NCBI GenBank assembly: GCA_963793825.1
Contig: CAWCBE010000009.1
Span: 186,001 to 250,000 of the forward strand
Reading direction: 5' to 3'
Length of the DNA stretch: 64,000 nucleotides
From: RYN-230 sp963793825
GTDB taxonomy: Bacteria; Actinomycetota; Actinomycetes; Streptosporangiales; Streptosporangiaceae
This document shows, one piece after another, positions 40,127 through 48,760 of this stretch. Each line of letters starts with the position of its first letter. Positions within the stretch are counted from its first letter, which is position 1. Made by a program: the position numbers and the translations under genes. The notes beneath the pieces were generated by a model. It did no database searches, was not told the DNA's origin, and saw only the letters and a list, made by a program, of their open reading frames with translations.

Positions 40127-40798
40127 TCAGGATGGTGACCACGACGCGAGCAGTGAACGTACGGTCTGCGCCATGACCGCCTCGGCTTGGCCACGGCTTC
40201 GCCCGAAGTCGCGGCGCAACAGCCTCCACGCGTACACGTCACACGCCACTACCAGCGCGTCCACCAGCCCTTCCGCTGGGGCATCCCCAGGAACGACGGC
40301 CAGCGGGCCAATTCCCGCCCTGGTGTCCGCACTGTCATAGGGCACAGGCCCTGATCGCTGGAGCCGCTCAAGCTGCGGCCCGAACTGGCGGCACACCCAA
40401 CGGCGGTGCTCGGCACGGCCGACCGCCAGCATGCGGTCCAGCTCAGAGCCCCGGCCCTCCTCCGCCAGCCTGCGTACCACCAGATCGCCGACCTCCTCGT
40501 AGTGATTGAAGAGCACCGTGATCGAACCGGTGATATCGCCGGGGGCGGCTGCCCCGCGCTCGGCGGTGACCCGGGCCTGGATCCTGGCGCCCGCTTCCTC
40601 CAGCAACTGATCCCGGCGGCCGAAATGGCGCAGCACCGTCTGCACCGTCACCCCAGCGCGCTCAGCCACGTCATCCAGGCGGACATCGATCGACAGCCGT
40701 TCCCACAACAACGCCTGGGCGGCATCGAGGATGCGGTCCCGGGTCTGCTGGGCCGACTCCGCCCTGGCCTTCATCTGGTAGGGCCGCGGCGATTTCAT
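40127..40798 (-). CDS. TetR-family transcriptional regulator
   Basis: About 223 aa from ATG 40798 (the frame reaches a TTG at 40834). The HTH is RILDAAQALLWERLSIDVRL, DDVAERAGVTVQTVLRHFGR and RDQLLEEAGARIQARVTAE. The C-terminal ligand domain (VLFNHYEEVGDLVVRRLAEE; WVCRQFGPQLERLQ) is of the common TetR_C type. No good site precedes the ATG, and the promoter (AT-rich, GTTAAC at 40798-40803) is close, so it may be leaderless. It is followed by the glycosyltransferase 18 bp on, so the pair is likely one unit. Confidence 0.88.
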   Translation of the reverse strand: MKSPRPYQMKARAESAQQTRDRILDAAQALLWERLSIDVRLDDVAERAGVTVQTVLRHFGRRDQLLEEAGARIQARVTAERGAAAPGDITGSITVLFNHYEEVGDLVVRRLAEEGRGSELDRMLAVGRAEHRRWVCRQFGPQLERLQRSGPVPYDSADTRAGIGPLAVVPGDAPAEGLVDALVVACDVYAWRLLRRDFGRSRGQAEAVMAQTVRSLLASWSPS

Positions 40799-40907
40799 GT
40801 TAACTAAGACTAATTCCAAATCGTCTCTCGTCAACCGACCCCGCTCAGCCGGCCTGGCCGCCTGCCGGCAGCTGGTTGCCGCCGCCGGGCCGACTGGCGA
40901 GCCTGGC

Positions 40908-42194
40908 TCAGTACTTGTTCGCGACGAATAGCGTCTGGGCCGGGAACTTGGTGAGGATCTCGGTGCCGTAGTCGGTCACGACGACCTCCTCCTCGATGCG
41001 CGCCGCCGAGATGCCGTCGGAGGCCGGGCAGTAGGTCTCCATCGCGAAGACCATGCCCGCCTGCAGCTCGACCGGGTTCTCCAGCGAGTTGAGCCGCGAG
41101 ATGATCGGCCGCTCGTGCAGGCCGAGGCCGAGCCCGTGCGCGAACTGCAGGCCGAACGCGGCCAGCTCGTTCTCGAAGCCGAAGTCCACCGCCCGGGGCA
41201 GGACGCGCGCGACCACGTCGGTCGAGACGCCGGGCTTGATGGCGCCGATGGCGGCGTCCATCCACTCCCGGGCCTGCTTATAGGCGTCGTGCTGGCTCCC
41301 GGTGGCGCTGCCGACCCCGAACGTGCGGTAGTAGCAGGTCCGGTAGCCGTTGAAGGAGTGGATGATGTCGAAGAAGGCCTGGTCGCCAGGCCGGATGATG
41401 CGGTCGGTGAAGTTGTGCGGATGCGGGTTGCACCGCTCCCCGGAGATCGAGTTGACCGCCTCCACCTGGTCGCTGCCCAGCTCATACAGCCGCTTGCTGG
41501 CCAGCGCGACGATCTCGTTCTCGCGTATGCCCGGCTTGAGCACGTCGACGATGTCCTGGTAAACGCCATCGACCATGGCCGCCGCCTGGTTGAGCAGCAT
41601 GATCTCGTCCGGCGACTTGATCACGCGGGCGTCGAGCATGGACTGCTGGGCGTCCCGCACCGTGATGCCCTGCCGCTGCAGCTCGAACAGGAACGGGGGC
41701 TCGACGATATCGAGGCCGAGCGGGGCGTCCGCCACCCCGGCCTCGGTGAGCAGCGACTTGATCTCGGTCACCGCGTCGCGCATGAGGCCCGCCTCGGGGG
41801 CGACCGCGCCGCGGAAGCCGAGGAACCCCGGCCTCCAGTTCTCGTCCGGCAGCCACTTCGAGTACAGCTTGTGATGCCGCACGGCCGAGCCGAAGTCCCA
41901 CAGGATCGTGTCCCGGTCCCGGAACACCAGGGCGTAGCGGATCATCTTGTCGCCGAGCGCGCCGCCGATCCAGGTCTGTGTCGTGTAGCGGATGTTGTAG
42001 AAGTCGAAGAGCAGGAAGGCGCCGCACTCGCTCGCCTCCAGGGCCGCCCGGGCCCGGGCCATGCGGTACTCGCGCAGCCGGGCGAAGTCGACGCGCTCCT
42101 CGTAGTCGACCCCCATCTGGCCGGGGGCACCGAGGGGCCGCACGCCCGCGGGACGCTGTGATGGGGCCGGGAAGCCCTCTGCGCCAGTAGCCAA
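40908..42194 (-). CDS. M24-fold (creatinase/aminopeptidase P-like) protein with altered metal site
   Basis: About 428 aa from TTG 42194 (AAGGAGG five bases upstream; the ATG frame there is different). An N-terminal creatinase-type domain (EYRMARARAALEASECGAFL, FDFYNIRYTTQTWIGGALGD) precedes a pita-bread M24 domain: SGERCNPHPHNFTDRIIRPG, AFFDIIHSFNGYRTCYYRTF, LQFAHGLGLGLHERPIISRL, MVFAMETYCPASDG and ARIEEEVVVTDYG. Four of five usual metal ligands are there, but the second Asp is a Cys (codon at 41334-41336). Relatives include prolidases, creatinases and DddP-type DMSP lyases; the reaction is not predictable. It lies with a GntR and a VOC gene in one operon. Confidence 0.8.
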   Translation of the reverse strand: MATGAEGFPAPSQRPAGVRPLGAPGQMGVDYEERVDFARLREYRMARARAALEASECGAFLLFDFYNIRYTTQTWIGGALGDKMIRYALVFRDRDTILWDFGSAVRHHKLYSKWLPDENWRPGFLGFRGAVAPEAGLMRDAVTEIKSLLTEAGVADAPLGLDIVEPPFLFELQRQGITVRDAQQSMLDARVIKSPDEIMLLNQAAAMVDGVYQDIVDVLKPGIRENEIVALASKRLYELGSDQVEAVNSISGERCNPHPHNFTDRIIRPGDQAFFDIIHSFNGYRTCYYRTFGVGSATGSQHDAYKQAREWMDAAIGAIKPGVSTDVVARVLPRAVDFGFENELAAFGLQFAHGLGLGLHERPIISRLNSLENPVELQAGMVFAMETYCPASDGISAARIEEEVVVTDYGTEILTKFPAQTLFVANKY

Positions 42195-42342
42195 TCCATC
42201 CTCCTTCGCGATGAGGCGCAATCGATTGCGACTCACGTCACGATCCGCCCTGCCGTTAAGTCTGCCACGCCGGGCGCGTGCGGGCCGGCCAGGCACTCTC
42301 GGTCTCGCCGGGACGGCCGGAGTCAGCGCCGGCGACGGGCCG

Positions 42343-43029
42343 TTAAGCAAAAAGCTCGGGATGCTTCTCCAGCTCCAGCCGGGTACGGCGGATGTGCGTG
42401 ACCAGGACCCGCTCGGCGTCGTCCGGGTCCTGCCTGCGGATGCAGTCGAGCAGCAGGCGGTGCTCCAGGTGCGTGACGCTCAGTCCGGCGGCATGTGCCG
42501 CGAGCCTGGTGAACTCGCGCCGGTAGTGCTGGGTCGTGTTCCACATGCGGTGGATGATCTGCCACATCTCGCTCGATTCCGCGCCCGCGTAGCTGGACAG
42601 GTGGAACTCCCGGTCGGCGAGCAGGAAGGAACCGATCCCGGTCCCGGCCTCCATCTCGTCGGCGAGCTGGCCGAGACGGCCGACCGCGGCGGCGTCAAGG
42701 TTCGGCATGCTGGTGCGGAGCAGGAGCGGCTCCAGCCGCTCGCGGATGAGGTAGGTCTCGACGCACTCGCTGAGCGTCAGCTTGGTGACCCAGGCGCCGG
42801 AGTTGGCGACGAGGGTGACCAGCCCCTCGGAGTCGAGCATCCGCAGTGCCTCGCGCACCGGGATGCGGCTCGCACCGGAACGCGCCGCGACGTCCTCCTG
42901 CCTGATGCGCGCGCCGGGCAGGTAGCTTCCGCCCAGGATCGCGGCGCGGAGGCTGTCCGCGATCCGGCGACTGGCGACGTTCTCGCGGCGGCCGGCGTCT
43001 TCGCTCACGGTGGTCACTGGCTTATTCAC
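42343..43029 (-). CDS. GntR-family (FCD/FadR type) regulator
   Basis: 228 aa from GTG 43029, six bases after the VOC stop. HTH: SRRIADSLRAAILGGSYLPG, RIRQEDVAARSGASRIPVRE (the classic RIPVREALR recognition helix) and MLDSEGLVTLVANSGAWVTK. The FCD effector domain contains YLIRERLEPLLLRTSMPN, LADREFHLSSYAGAESSEMW and THLEHRLLLDCIRRQDPDDA (metal-binding D and H residues). Probably represses its own operon and the divergent E1/E2 genes through the sites at 43584-43659. Confidence 0.92.
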   Translation of the reverse strand: MNKPVTTVSEDAGRRENVASRRIADSLRAAILGGSYLPGARIRQEDVAARSGASRIPVREALRMLDSEGLVTLVANSGAWVTKLTLSECVETYLIRERLEPLLLRTSMPNLDAAAVGRLGQLADEMEAGTGIGSFLLADREFHLSSYAGAESSEMWQIIHRMWNTTQHYRREFTRLAAHAAGLSVTHLEHRLLLDCIRRQDPDDAERVLVTHIRRTRLELEKHPELFA

Positions 43030-43035
43030 TCGGCT

Positions 43036-43566
43036 TCACTCGGCCGGGTGCCCGGGATGCCAGAGCTTGACGGCGGCGTCCTTCTCGTAGGCCTTGCCCG
43101 CCGGGAAGCTCACCAGCTCGAACTGCATGCCCCACGGGCTGAGGAAGTACTGCCAGCGCTGCCCGGCCGAGGCGTTCCGGCTCGCGACCGGCCCGGCGAG
43201 CAGCCGCACGTCCTTGGCGCGCAGGTAGGCGACGGCCGCATCCATGTCGTCGACATAGAAGGCCACGTGGTGTCCGCCCAGGTCGCTGTTGCGCGGCGGC
43301 GGGCGCTGGCCGGGCCGCGGCTCATACTCGAAGACCTCGAAGTTGAGGCCGAAGCCGCAGCGGTAGAACCGGATCTCCCGCACCACCGCGCGCGGATCGA
43401 CGTTGAGGTGATCGAGCATCCAGTCGTCGTCGTGCCGCATCGCGGGCAGCGAGTAGACGTGGTCGCAGCCCAGCACGTCCACCAGGAAGGCGTGCGCCTG
43501 GTCCATGTCGGGGACGGTGATGCCGATGTGGTCGCCGCCGCGTAGTCCGGGGATGCCTGCGCCCAT
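43036..43566 (-). CDS. VOC-family dioxygenase/glyoxalase-like protein
   Basis: 176 aa from ATG 43566 (GAGGAGG five bases upstream). Two VOC modules: GLRGGDHIGITVPDMDQAHA, FLVDVLGCDHVYSLPAMRHD, then LGGHHVAFYVDDMDAAVAYL and GQRWQYFLSPWGMQFELVSF. His residues in GGDHIG and GGHHVAF and the Glu in FELV match the metal triad position of glyoxalase/dioxygenase members. It is the first gene of the VOC-GntR-M24 unit. The substrate is unknown. Confidence 0.85.
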   Translation of the reverse strand: MGAGIPGLRGGDHIGITVPDMDQAHAFLVDVLGCDHVYSLPAMRHDDDWMLDHLNVDPRAVVREIRFYRCGFGLNFEVFEYEPRPGQRPPPRNSDLGGHHVAFYVDDMDAAVAYLRAKDVRLLAGPVASRNASAGQRWQYFLSPWGMQFELVSFPAGKAYEKDAAVKLWHPGHPAE

Positions 43567-43583
43567 TGGGTCCTCCTCGACCA

Positions 43584-43659
43584 AGTATGTATCCAATACT
43601 GCCGATGGTGCTCCACGATGTGGGAGTTTTTGCTTAAGTTAGCCGTTGATATGGATACA
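43584..43659. promoter_or_regulatory. GntR operator sites between the VOC operon and E1 gene
   Basis: TGTATCCA (43588-43595) and TGGATACA (43652-43659) are inverted copies 56 bp apart. The first is also flanked by AGTAT/ATACT (43584-43588 and 43596-43600). They lie in the divergent region between the VOC start (43566) and the E1 start (43704), the correct place for the adjacent GntR to control both directions. Confidence 0.65.
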
Positions 43660-43703
43660 TTTGCGCAGTAGCCTCCTGTCAGGCCATCAGCACATCGAGG
43701 GAG

Positions 43704-45902
43704 ATGCGGATGCCACGTGAGAAGCGCCTTCACCCCGCGGCGGAGTGGACCGAGCTGACCACGACGGCCGCGGACTGGAAGGCAGCCGATCCCGGGCTGC
43801 TCGCGACCATGCTCGGGCAACTGCACCTCATCCGGGCCTTCGAGGAGACCGTCCTCGAACTGGCCGGCGAGGGCCTCGTGCACGGCCCGGCGCACTCCAG
43901 CATCGGCCAGGAGGGCGGCGCGGTCGGCTCCATCGTCTCGCTCCGGTCGTCGGACGCCGTCAACGGCTCCCACCGCGGTCACCACCAGTTCCTGGCCAAG
44001 GCCATCACGCACGTGACCAAGGGCGTGCTCGACCCGGCCGACCTGGTGACGCCGGAGGTGGCGACCGTGCTGCAGCGCACGCTGGCCGAGATCCTCGGGC
44101 TGGCCCAGGGCTACTGCAGCGGGCGCGGCGGTTCCATGCACCTGCAGTGGTTCGAGGCCGGGGCGCTCGGCACCAACGCCATCGTCGGCGGCGGCGTGCC
44201 GATGGCGGCGGGCAACGCCTGGGCGCAGCGGCACTCGGGCACCGACGACCTCACGGTCACCTACTTCGGCGACGGCGCGGCCAACATCGGCTCGGTACTG
44301 GAGAGCCTCAACCTGACGTCCGCGTGGGATCTGCCGCTCTGCTTCTTCATCGAGAACAACCGCTACGCCGTCTCGACCACTGTCGAGGAGGCCACCGGGG
44401 AGCCGAGGCTGTCGGCCCGCGCGCTCGGCTTCGGCATCCCCGCCTGGCGGGTCGACGGCATGGACCCGCTGGCCGTGCACTTGGCCATGGAGCGGGCCCA
44501 GCAGCGGTTGCGCGCGGGTAAGGGCCCGGTTGCGGTCGAGGCGCTCGTCTACCGCTTTTTCCATCAGAACGGCCCGTTCCCCGGCAGTGCCTTCGGCTAC
44601 CGCACCAGGGAGGAAGAGGCACAGTGGCGCGCCCGCGACCCGCTCGGCCGGGTCGCCGCAGAGATGATCAAGCTGGGCCTGATCGATGAGGCGGGCGTGG
44701 CGTCCGTGCGCGAGCAGGCGCAGCAGGCGATGAGGGTGGCCGCCGGCGCACTCGTCGAGCCGGACCCGGACGCCAAGCCCGGCGTCCGCCGCATCCGCCC
44801 GCAGCTGTGGCCGGATCCCGCCTTCGTCGACGTCGGCATCCGCGGTGACCTCTCCGAGCTGGCCGACGCGCGCACGGCCGAGCAGCGGGACTTCACCGGC
44901 GGGCTCAAGCCGGGCAAGCTTATCGAGGCCGTGGCCCGGGTGATGGACCGGCGGATGAGCGAGGACCCGCGCATCATCGTGCTCGGCGAGGACGTGCACC
45001 GGCTCAACGGCGGCACCAACGGCGCCACCAAGGGCCTGGCCAAGAAGTATCCCGGCCGCGTGCTCGGCACGCCGATCAGCGAGAACGCCTTCGCCGGGCT
45101 GGGCGGCGGGCTCGCGCTCGACGGCCGGTTCCGCCCGGTCGTCGAGTTCATGTACCCCGACTTCCTGTGGGTCGCGGCCGACCAGGTGTTCAACCAGATC
45201 GGCAAGGCCCGGCACATGTTCGGCGGCCGTAACCCGGTGCCGCTCGTGTTGCGCACGAAGGTGGCCATGGGTTCCGGCTACGGTTCCCAGCACCTGATGG
45301 ACCCGGCCGGCATCTTCGCGACCAGCCCCGGCTGGCGGATCATGGCCGCCTCGACGCCGTACGACTACGTGGGCCTGATGAACGCGGCGCTCGCCATCGA
45401 TGATCCGGTGCTCATGCTCGAGCACGTCGACCTGTACTCCTCCGAGGGCGAGATCCCGGTCGACGACCTCGACTACCAGATCCCCTTCGGCACGGCCGCG
45501 GTGCGGCGGGAGGGCAACGACGTCACGGTGCTCACCTACCTGTCGATGGTCGAGCACGCCCGGCAGGCGATAGCGCAGACCGGGGTGGACGCCGAGCTCA
45601 TCGACCTGCGCTTCCTCGACCGGGCCAGCCTGGACTGGCCGACCGTCGGGGCCAGCATCAAGAAGACCAACGCGGTGCTCATCGTCGAGCAGGGCGCGCG
45701 GGGCACCTCCTACGGTGGCTGGCTGGCTGATGAGATCCAGCGCCGCTTCTTCGACTGGCTCGACCAGCCCGTGCAGCGCGTGATGGGCTCCGAGGCGAGC
45801 CCGAGCATCTCGAAGGTGCTCGAGCGCGCGGCGATCGCCCGCACCGAGGAAGTCGCCGCCGGCCTCGAGCGGGTGCGGGCCGGCTTCGGGAGGGCCGGCT
45901 GA
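43704..45902 (+). CDS. 2-oxoacid/acetoin dehydrogenase E1, alpha and beta fused
   Basis: 732 aa. Thiamine-diphosphate enzyme that decarboxylates a 2-oxo acid or acetoin-like substrate and passes the acyl group to E2 lipoate. Alpha part to about residue 400: VHGPAHSSIGQEGGAVGSIV, YCSGRGGSMHLQWFEAGALG and the TPP motif GDG (189-191) ... NN (218-219). Beta part from 405: RDFTGGLKPGKLIEAVARVM, IIVLGEDVHRLNGGTNGATK, GTPISENAFAGLGGGLALDG and EQGARGTSYGGWLADEIQRR. Many systems have separate genes; fusion is less common. ATG 43704 and ATG 43710 are both possible; GAGGGAG favours 43710. It overlaps E2 by TGATG. No E3 gene nearby. Confidence 0.9.
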   Translation: MRMPREKRLHPAAEWTELTTTAADWKAADPGLLATMLGQLHLIRAFEETVLELAGEGLVHGPAHSSIGQEGGAVGSIVSLRSSDAVNGSHRGHHQFLAKAITHVTKGVLDPADLVTPEVATVLQRTLAEILGLAQGYCSGRGGSMHLQWFEAGALGTNAIVGGGVPMAAGNAWAQRHSGTDDLTVTYFGDGAANIGSVLESLNLTSAWDLPLCFFIENNRYAVSTTVEEATGEPRLSARALGFGIPAWRVDGMDPLAVHLAMERAQQRLRAGKGPVAVEALVYRFFHQNGPFPGSAFGYRTREEEAQWRARDPLGRVAAEMIKLGLIDEAGVASVREQAQQAMRVAAGALVEPDPDAKPGVRRIRPQLWPDPAFVDVGIRGDLSELADARTAEQRDFTGGLKPGKLIEAVARVMDRRMSEDPRIIVLGEDVHRLNGGTNGATKGLAKKYPGRVLGTPISENAFAGLGGGLALDGRFRPVVEFMYPDFLWVAADQVFNQIGKARHMFGGRNPVPLVLRTKVAMGSGYGSQHLMDPAGIFATSPGWRIMAASTPYDYVGLMNAALAIDDPVLMLEHVDLYSSEGEIPVDDLDYQIPFGTAAVRREGNDVTVLTYLSMVEHARQAIAQTGVDAELIDLRFLDRASLDWPTVGASIKKTNAVLIVEQGARGTSYGGWLADEIQRRFFDWLDQPVQRVMGSEASPSISKVLERAAIARTEEVAAGLERVRAGFGRAG

Positions 45903-47242
45903 TGGCGTCGGTGGTGCGGATGCCGAGCGTGCTGGCCGGCGCGACCGAGGCGGCCATCGCCACCTGGCTGGTCGCCCCCGGCGACACCGTCGCGGTCGGG
46001 GACCCGCTGGCCGAGATCGAGACCGAGAAGGCGATCGTCGAGTACAGCGCCGAGGACGCGGGAGTCGTCGGCCGGATCGTGCTCGCCGCGGGCGAGGCCG
46101 GCGAGATCGGCGCGCCCATCGCGGTGCTGGTGAAGGACGGCGAGACGGACGCCGACATCGACGCCGCTCTGGGCGGCGGGGCACCCGCCCCGGCCGCCCC
46201 GGCCGCCCCGGCCGCCCCGGCCGTCCCAGCCGCCCCGGCCGCCCCAGCCGCCCCGGCCGCCCCGGCCGCGCACCGGCCGGATGAGAGCCTGCCGGCTCAA
46301 GCCGCCGCCCAGACCCGCCTGTTCGCGAGCCCGATCGTCCGCAAAATCGCCCGCCAGGAGGGCATCGACCTAGCCACCATCGCGGGGTCGGGCCCGAACG
46401 GCCGGGTCGTCCGCCGCGACCTCGAACGGCTCTCCGCCGGGCAGCCCGGGCCCGCCGCGGGCGAGGCCCGCAACGGAGCCCCGGCGGCTGCTCCGCAGCC
46501 GGACACCGCCCCGCCGGACGCCGCCCAGCGGGCGCTGCGGCCGGCCGCAGCCCCGGCGTCCGCGGCCGGCACGCTCATCCCGCACACGCCTATCCGGCGC
46601 GCCATCGCGCGCCGCCTCACCGAGAGCAAGGCGACGACACCGCACTTCTACATGACCACGGAATGCCTCGTTGATGAGCTGCTCGGGCTGCGGGAGCGGA
46701 TCAACGAGACCGCACCGGTCAAGATCTCGGTCAACGATTTCGTCATCATGGCCGTGGCCGCGGCCTTCGGTGACGTGCCGGAGGCGAACGTCACGTGGAG
46801 CGATGAGGGCCTGGTGGCGCGCGCATCCGTTGACGTTTCGATCGCCGTGGCCACCGACGGCGGCCTGGTCACGCCCGTGCTGCGCGGCGTCGAGGCCAAG
46901 CGCCTGTCGGTGATTGCCGCGGAGGCGCGGTCCCTCGCCCAGCGCGCCCGCGACCGGCGGCTGCTGCAGCACGAGCTGGAAGGCGGCGTCTTCTCGGTCT
47001 CGAACCTCGGCATGTACGGGACGCTGGAGTTCTCCGCGATCATCAACCCGCCGCAATCGGGCATCCTCGCGGTGGGCGCGGCCAAGCCGCAGCCCGTCGT
47101 CGTGGACGGGGCCGTGACCGTGGCGACCGTCATGCGCTGCACCCTGTCGGTCGACCATCGCGCGATCGACGGAGCCCTCGCGGCCCGCTGGCTCGCGGCC
47201 TTTACGACCCGCATCCAGGACCCGCTGGGAATGATCATCTGA
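45902..47242 (+). CDS. Dihydrolipoamide acyltransferase E2
   Basis: 446 aa. A lipoyl domain with Lys43 in IETEKAIVEY is followed by an Ala/Pro-rich linker (a run of APAAPAAP around residues 95-125). A peripheral-subunit-binding domain (RLFASPIVRKIARQEGIDLA, IAGSGPNGRVVRRDLERL) and a second Ala/Pro linker follow. The catalytic domain has HTPIRRAIARRLTESKATTP, SVDVSIAVATDGGLVTPVLR and CTLSVDHRAIDGALAARWLA, with the catalytic His and Asp. It takes the acyl group from the upstream E1. A single lipoyl domain is usual for acetoin or branched-chain types. Together they need an E3 encoded elsewhere. Confidence 0.93.
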   Translation: MASVVRMPSVLAGATEAAIATWLVAPGDTVAVGDPLAEIETEKAIVEYSAEDAGVVGRIVLAAGEAGEIGAPIAVLVKDGETDADIDAALGGGAPAPAAPAAPAAPAVPAAPAAPAAPAAPAAHRPDESLPAQAAAQTRLFASPIVRKIARQEGIDLATIAGSGPNGRVVRRDLERLSAGQPGPAAGEARNGAPAAAPQPDTAPPDAAQRALRPAAAPASAAGTLIPHTPIRRAIARRLTESKATTPHFYMTTECLVDELLGLRERINETAPVKISVNDFVIMAVAAAFGDVPEANVTWSDEGLVARASVDVSIAVATDGGLVTPVLRGVEAKRLSVIAAEARSLAQRARDRRLLQHELEGGVFSVSNLGMYGTLEFSAIINPPQSGILAVGAAKPQPVVVDGAVTVATVMRCTLSVDHRAIDGALAARWLAAFTTRIQDPLGMII

Positions 47243-47259
47243 CCCGGCCGCGCGGCTGG

Positions 47260-47976
47260 TCAGTGCCCGGCGATCTGGCCGCCGTCGATGTGCAGGATCT
47301 CACCGGTAATGAACGGCGATGACTCCAGGAACAAGATGCCGTCGACGATGTCACTGACCTGGCCGACATGCCCGACTGGGGGGAGCCGCGGGCCGAGCCC
47401 GGCGTAGCTGTCGGCTGGATGCATCGGCGTCTGGATGATGCCTGGCGACACGGCATTAACCCGGATGCCGCGAGAGGCGTACTCGATGGCCAGCGATCTG
47501 GTCGCCGCGGCCAGGCCACCCTTGGTCAGTGCGGTCAGGACGGCGGGCGCACTGGAACTGGCGTAATCGACGAGGGTGGTGGTGATGTTGACCACATGGC
47601 CGTGGCCGCGCTTGAGCATTTCGGCGATGGCGCGCTGGGTCAGCCAGAAGAATCCGGTCAGGTTGACGCCCACCACCGTGGCGTAGTCGTCCGCGGTGTA
47701 GTCGGTGAACGGCCTGGAGATGTAGACACCCGCGTTGTTGATGAGAGTGTCGATTCGCCCGAAACGGTCCAGCGCTGCGCCGACGATCCGGTCGGTGGTG
47801 CCAGGCTCGGACACGTCCCCCTCAATGGTGAGCACGGCCGGGTCCCCGGCGGGCTTGATCGTCCGTGATGTGGCCACGACCGCCCAGCCCCGCTGCCGGT
47901 ACCCGGCGACGAGGCCGGCGCCGATGCCCTGGGAACCTCCGGTGATGATGGCGACGCGCTGGCCTTCCCCGCCCAT
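47260..47976 (-). CDS. Short-chain dehydrogenase/reductase lacking the catalytic Tyr
   Basis: 238 aa, ATG 47976 after AAGGAGG. Rossmann motif TGGSQGIGAG, then TLINNAGVYISRPF and GHVVNITTTLVDYASSSAPA. The active-site segment reads VLTALTKGGLAAATRSLAIE: the Lys is present but the Tyr four residues before it is Thr. A subgroup of SDRs with A-L-T-K-G-G-L shares this. The C-terminal AVSPGIIQTPMHPADSYAGL and EILHIDGGQIAG are standard. Activity may differ from classical SDRs. Convergent with the E2 gene (17-bp gap). Confidence 0.85.
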   Translation of the reverse strand: MGGEGQRVAIITGGSQGIGAGLVAGYRQRGWAVVATSRTIKPAGDPAVLTIEGDVSEPGTTDRIVGAALDRFGRIDTLINNAGVYISRPFTDYTADDYATVVGVNLTGFFWLTQRAIAEMLKRGHGHVVNITTTLVDYASSSAPAVLTALTKGGLAAATRSLAIEYASRGIRVNAVSPGIIQTPMHPADSYAGLGPRLPPVGHVGQVSDIVDGILFLESSPFITGEILHIDGGQIAGH

Positions 47977-48082
47977 GGCCTTCCTCCTTCAACAGCTCTC
48001 CGCCGTCGGTGTCGTAGGTCGCACCTGCGTCCCGGCCACCGGGACTGGTCCTGGTACCCACCCTCGCGGTTAGGGCAGCTGA

Positions 48083-48715
48083 TCACACCCGTGACGACCC
48101 TGGCCAGTGCCCCGGCGTGCGGAGTCCCGGCCGGGGCGGTGCCGCGGCCCGCATGCCGGTGAGGTGAAGGTCGAGGAATCGCTCCCAGGTCCCGGGGGCG
48201 ACGTCCCCGGTGGCCTGCACCAGCCCGCGCATCGCCCAGATGAGCGCCAGGACGTCGCCGGCGCTGATACCCGGGTTGACCGTCCCCGCCGCGATGGCGC
48301 GTGCGGTGAGCTCGTCGATCGCTGCTCGTATGCGGCGTGCGGTGGAAGCCTCGGTGTGGCGCTCCAGGAGCAGGCTCGCGTAGCGCGCATGGTCGGCGAA
48401 GGACCTCCCGAGGGCGCGCAGCAGTTCCTCGAGGCCGTATCCGTCGGTGCGGGCCAGGGCCCGTTCGGTCGATGACGCAACCTCCTCCAGGACTAGCTGC
48501 AGCAGTTCATCGATCAGGGCGTCCTTGCTGGTGAACCGGCGGTACACGGTCCCGACTCCGACACCGGCGCGCGCCGCGATCTGCTCCATGCTGGCGTCGG
48601 CGCCGGATTCGCCGAGCACCTCGCGTGCGGCGGCGAGGATGCGGTGATAGTTCCGGACGGCATCGCGCCGCGCGGCCGGGACGCGGTGCCGGAGCGCACC
48701 TGGCTGACTGCTCAC
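48083..48715 (-). CDS. TetR-family regulator
   Basis: 210 aa. HTH: NYHRILAAAREVLGESGADA, SMEQIAARAGVGVGTVYRRF (recognition helix) and TSKDALIDELLQLVLEEV. The C-terminal domain contains LEELLRALGRSFADHARYAS and ALIWAMRGLVQATGDVAPGT. It is 45 bp downstream of the MFS exporter on the same strand and likely represses it through the CGGAA palindromes at 50241-50291. GTG 48715 start. Confidence 0.9.
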   Translation of the reverse strand: MSSQPGALRHRVPAARRDAVRNYHRILAAAREVLGESGADASMEQIAARAGVGVGTVYRRFTSKDALIDELLQLVLEEVASSTERALARTDGYGLEELLRALGRSFADHARYASLLLERHTEASTARRIRAAIDELTARAIAAGTVNPGISAGDVLALIWAMRGLVQATGDVAPGTWERFLDLHLTGMRAAAPPRPGLRTPGHWPGSSRV

Positions 48716-48760
48716 TCGGCTCCTTCCCGGCCGGGCCCGCGGCCGTTCGCGCGGGCCCGG

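Noticed and set aside
43110..46184. 1024-aa minus-strand ORF opposite the E1 gene
   Set aside because: Arg/His/Gly-rich, no motif, and lies over the well-supported E1 and E2 genes. Long antisense frames are expected at this GC content.
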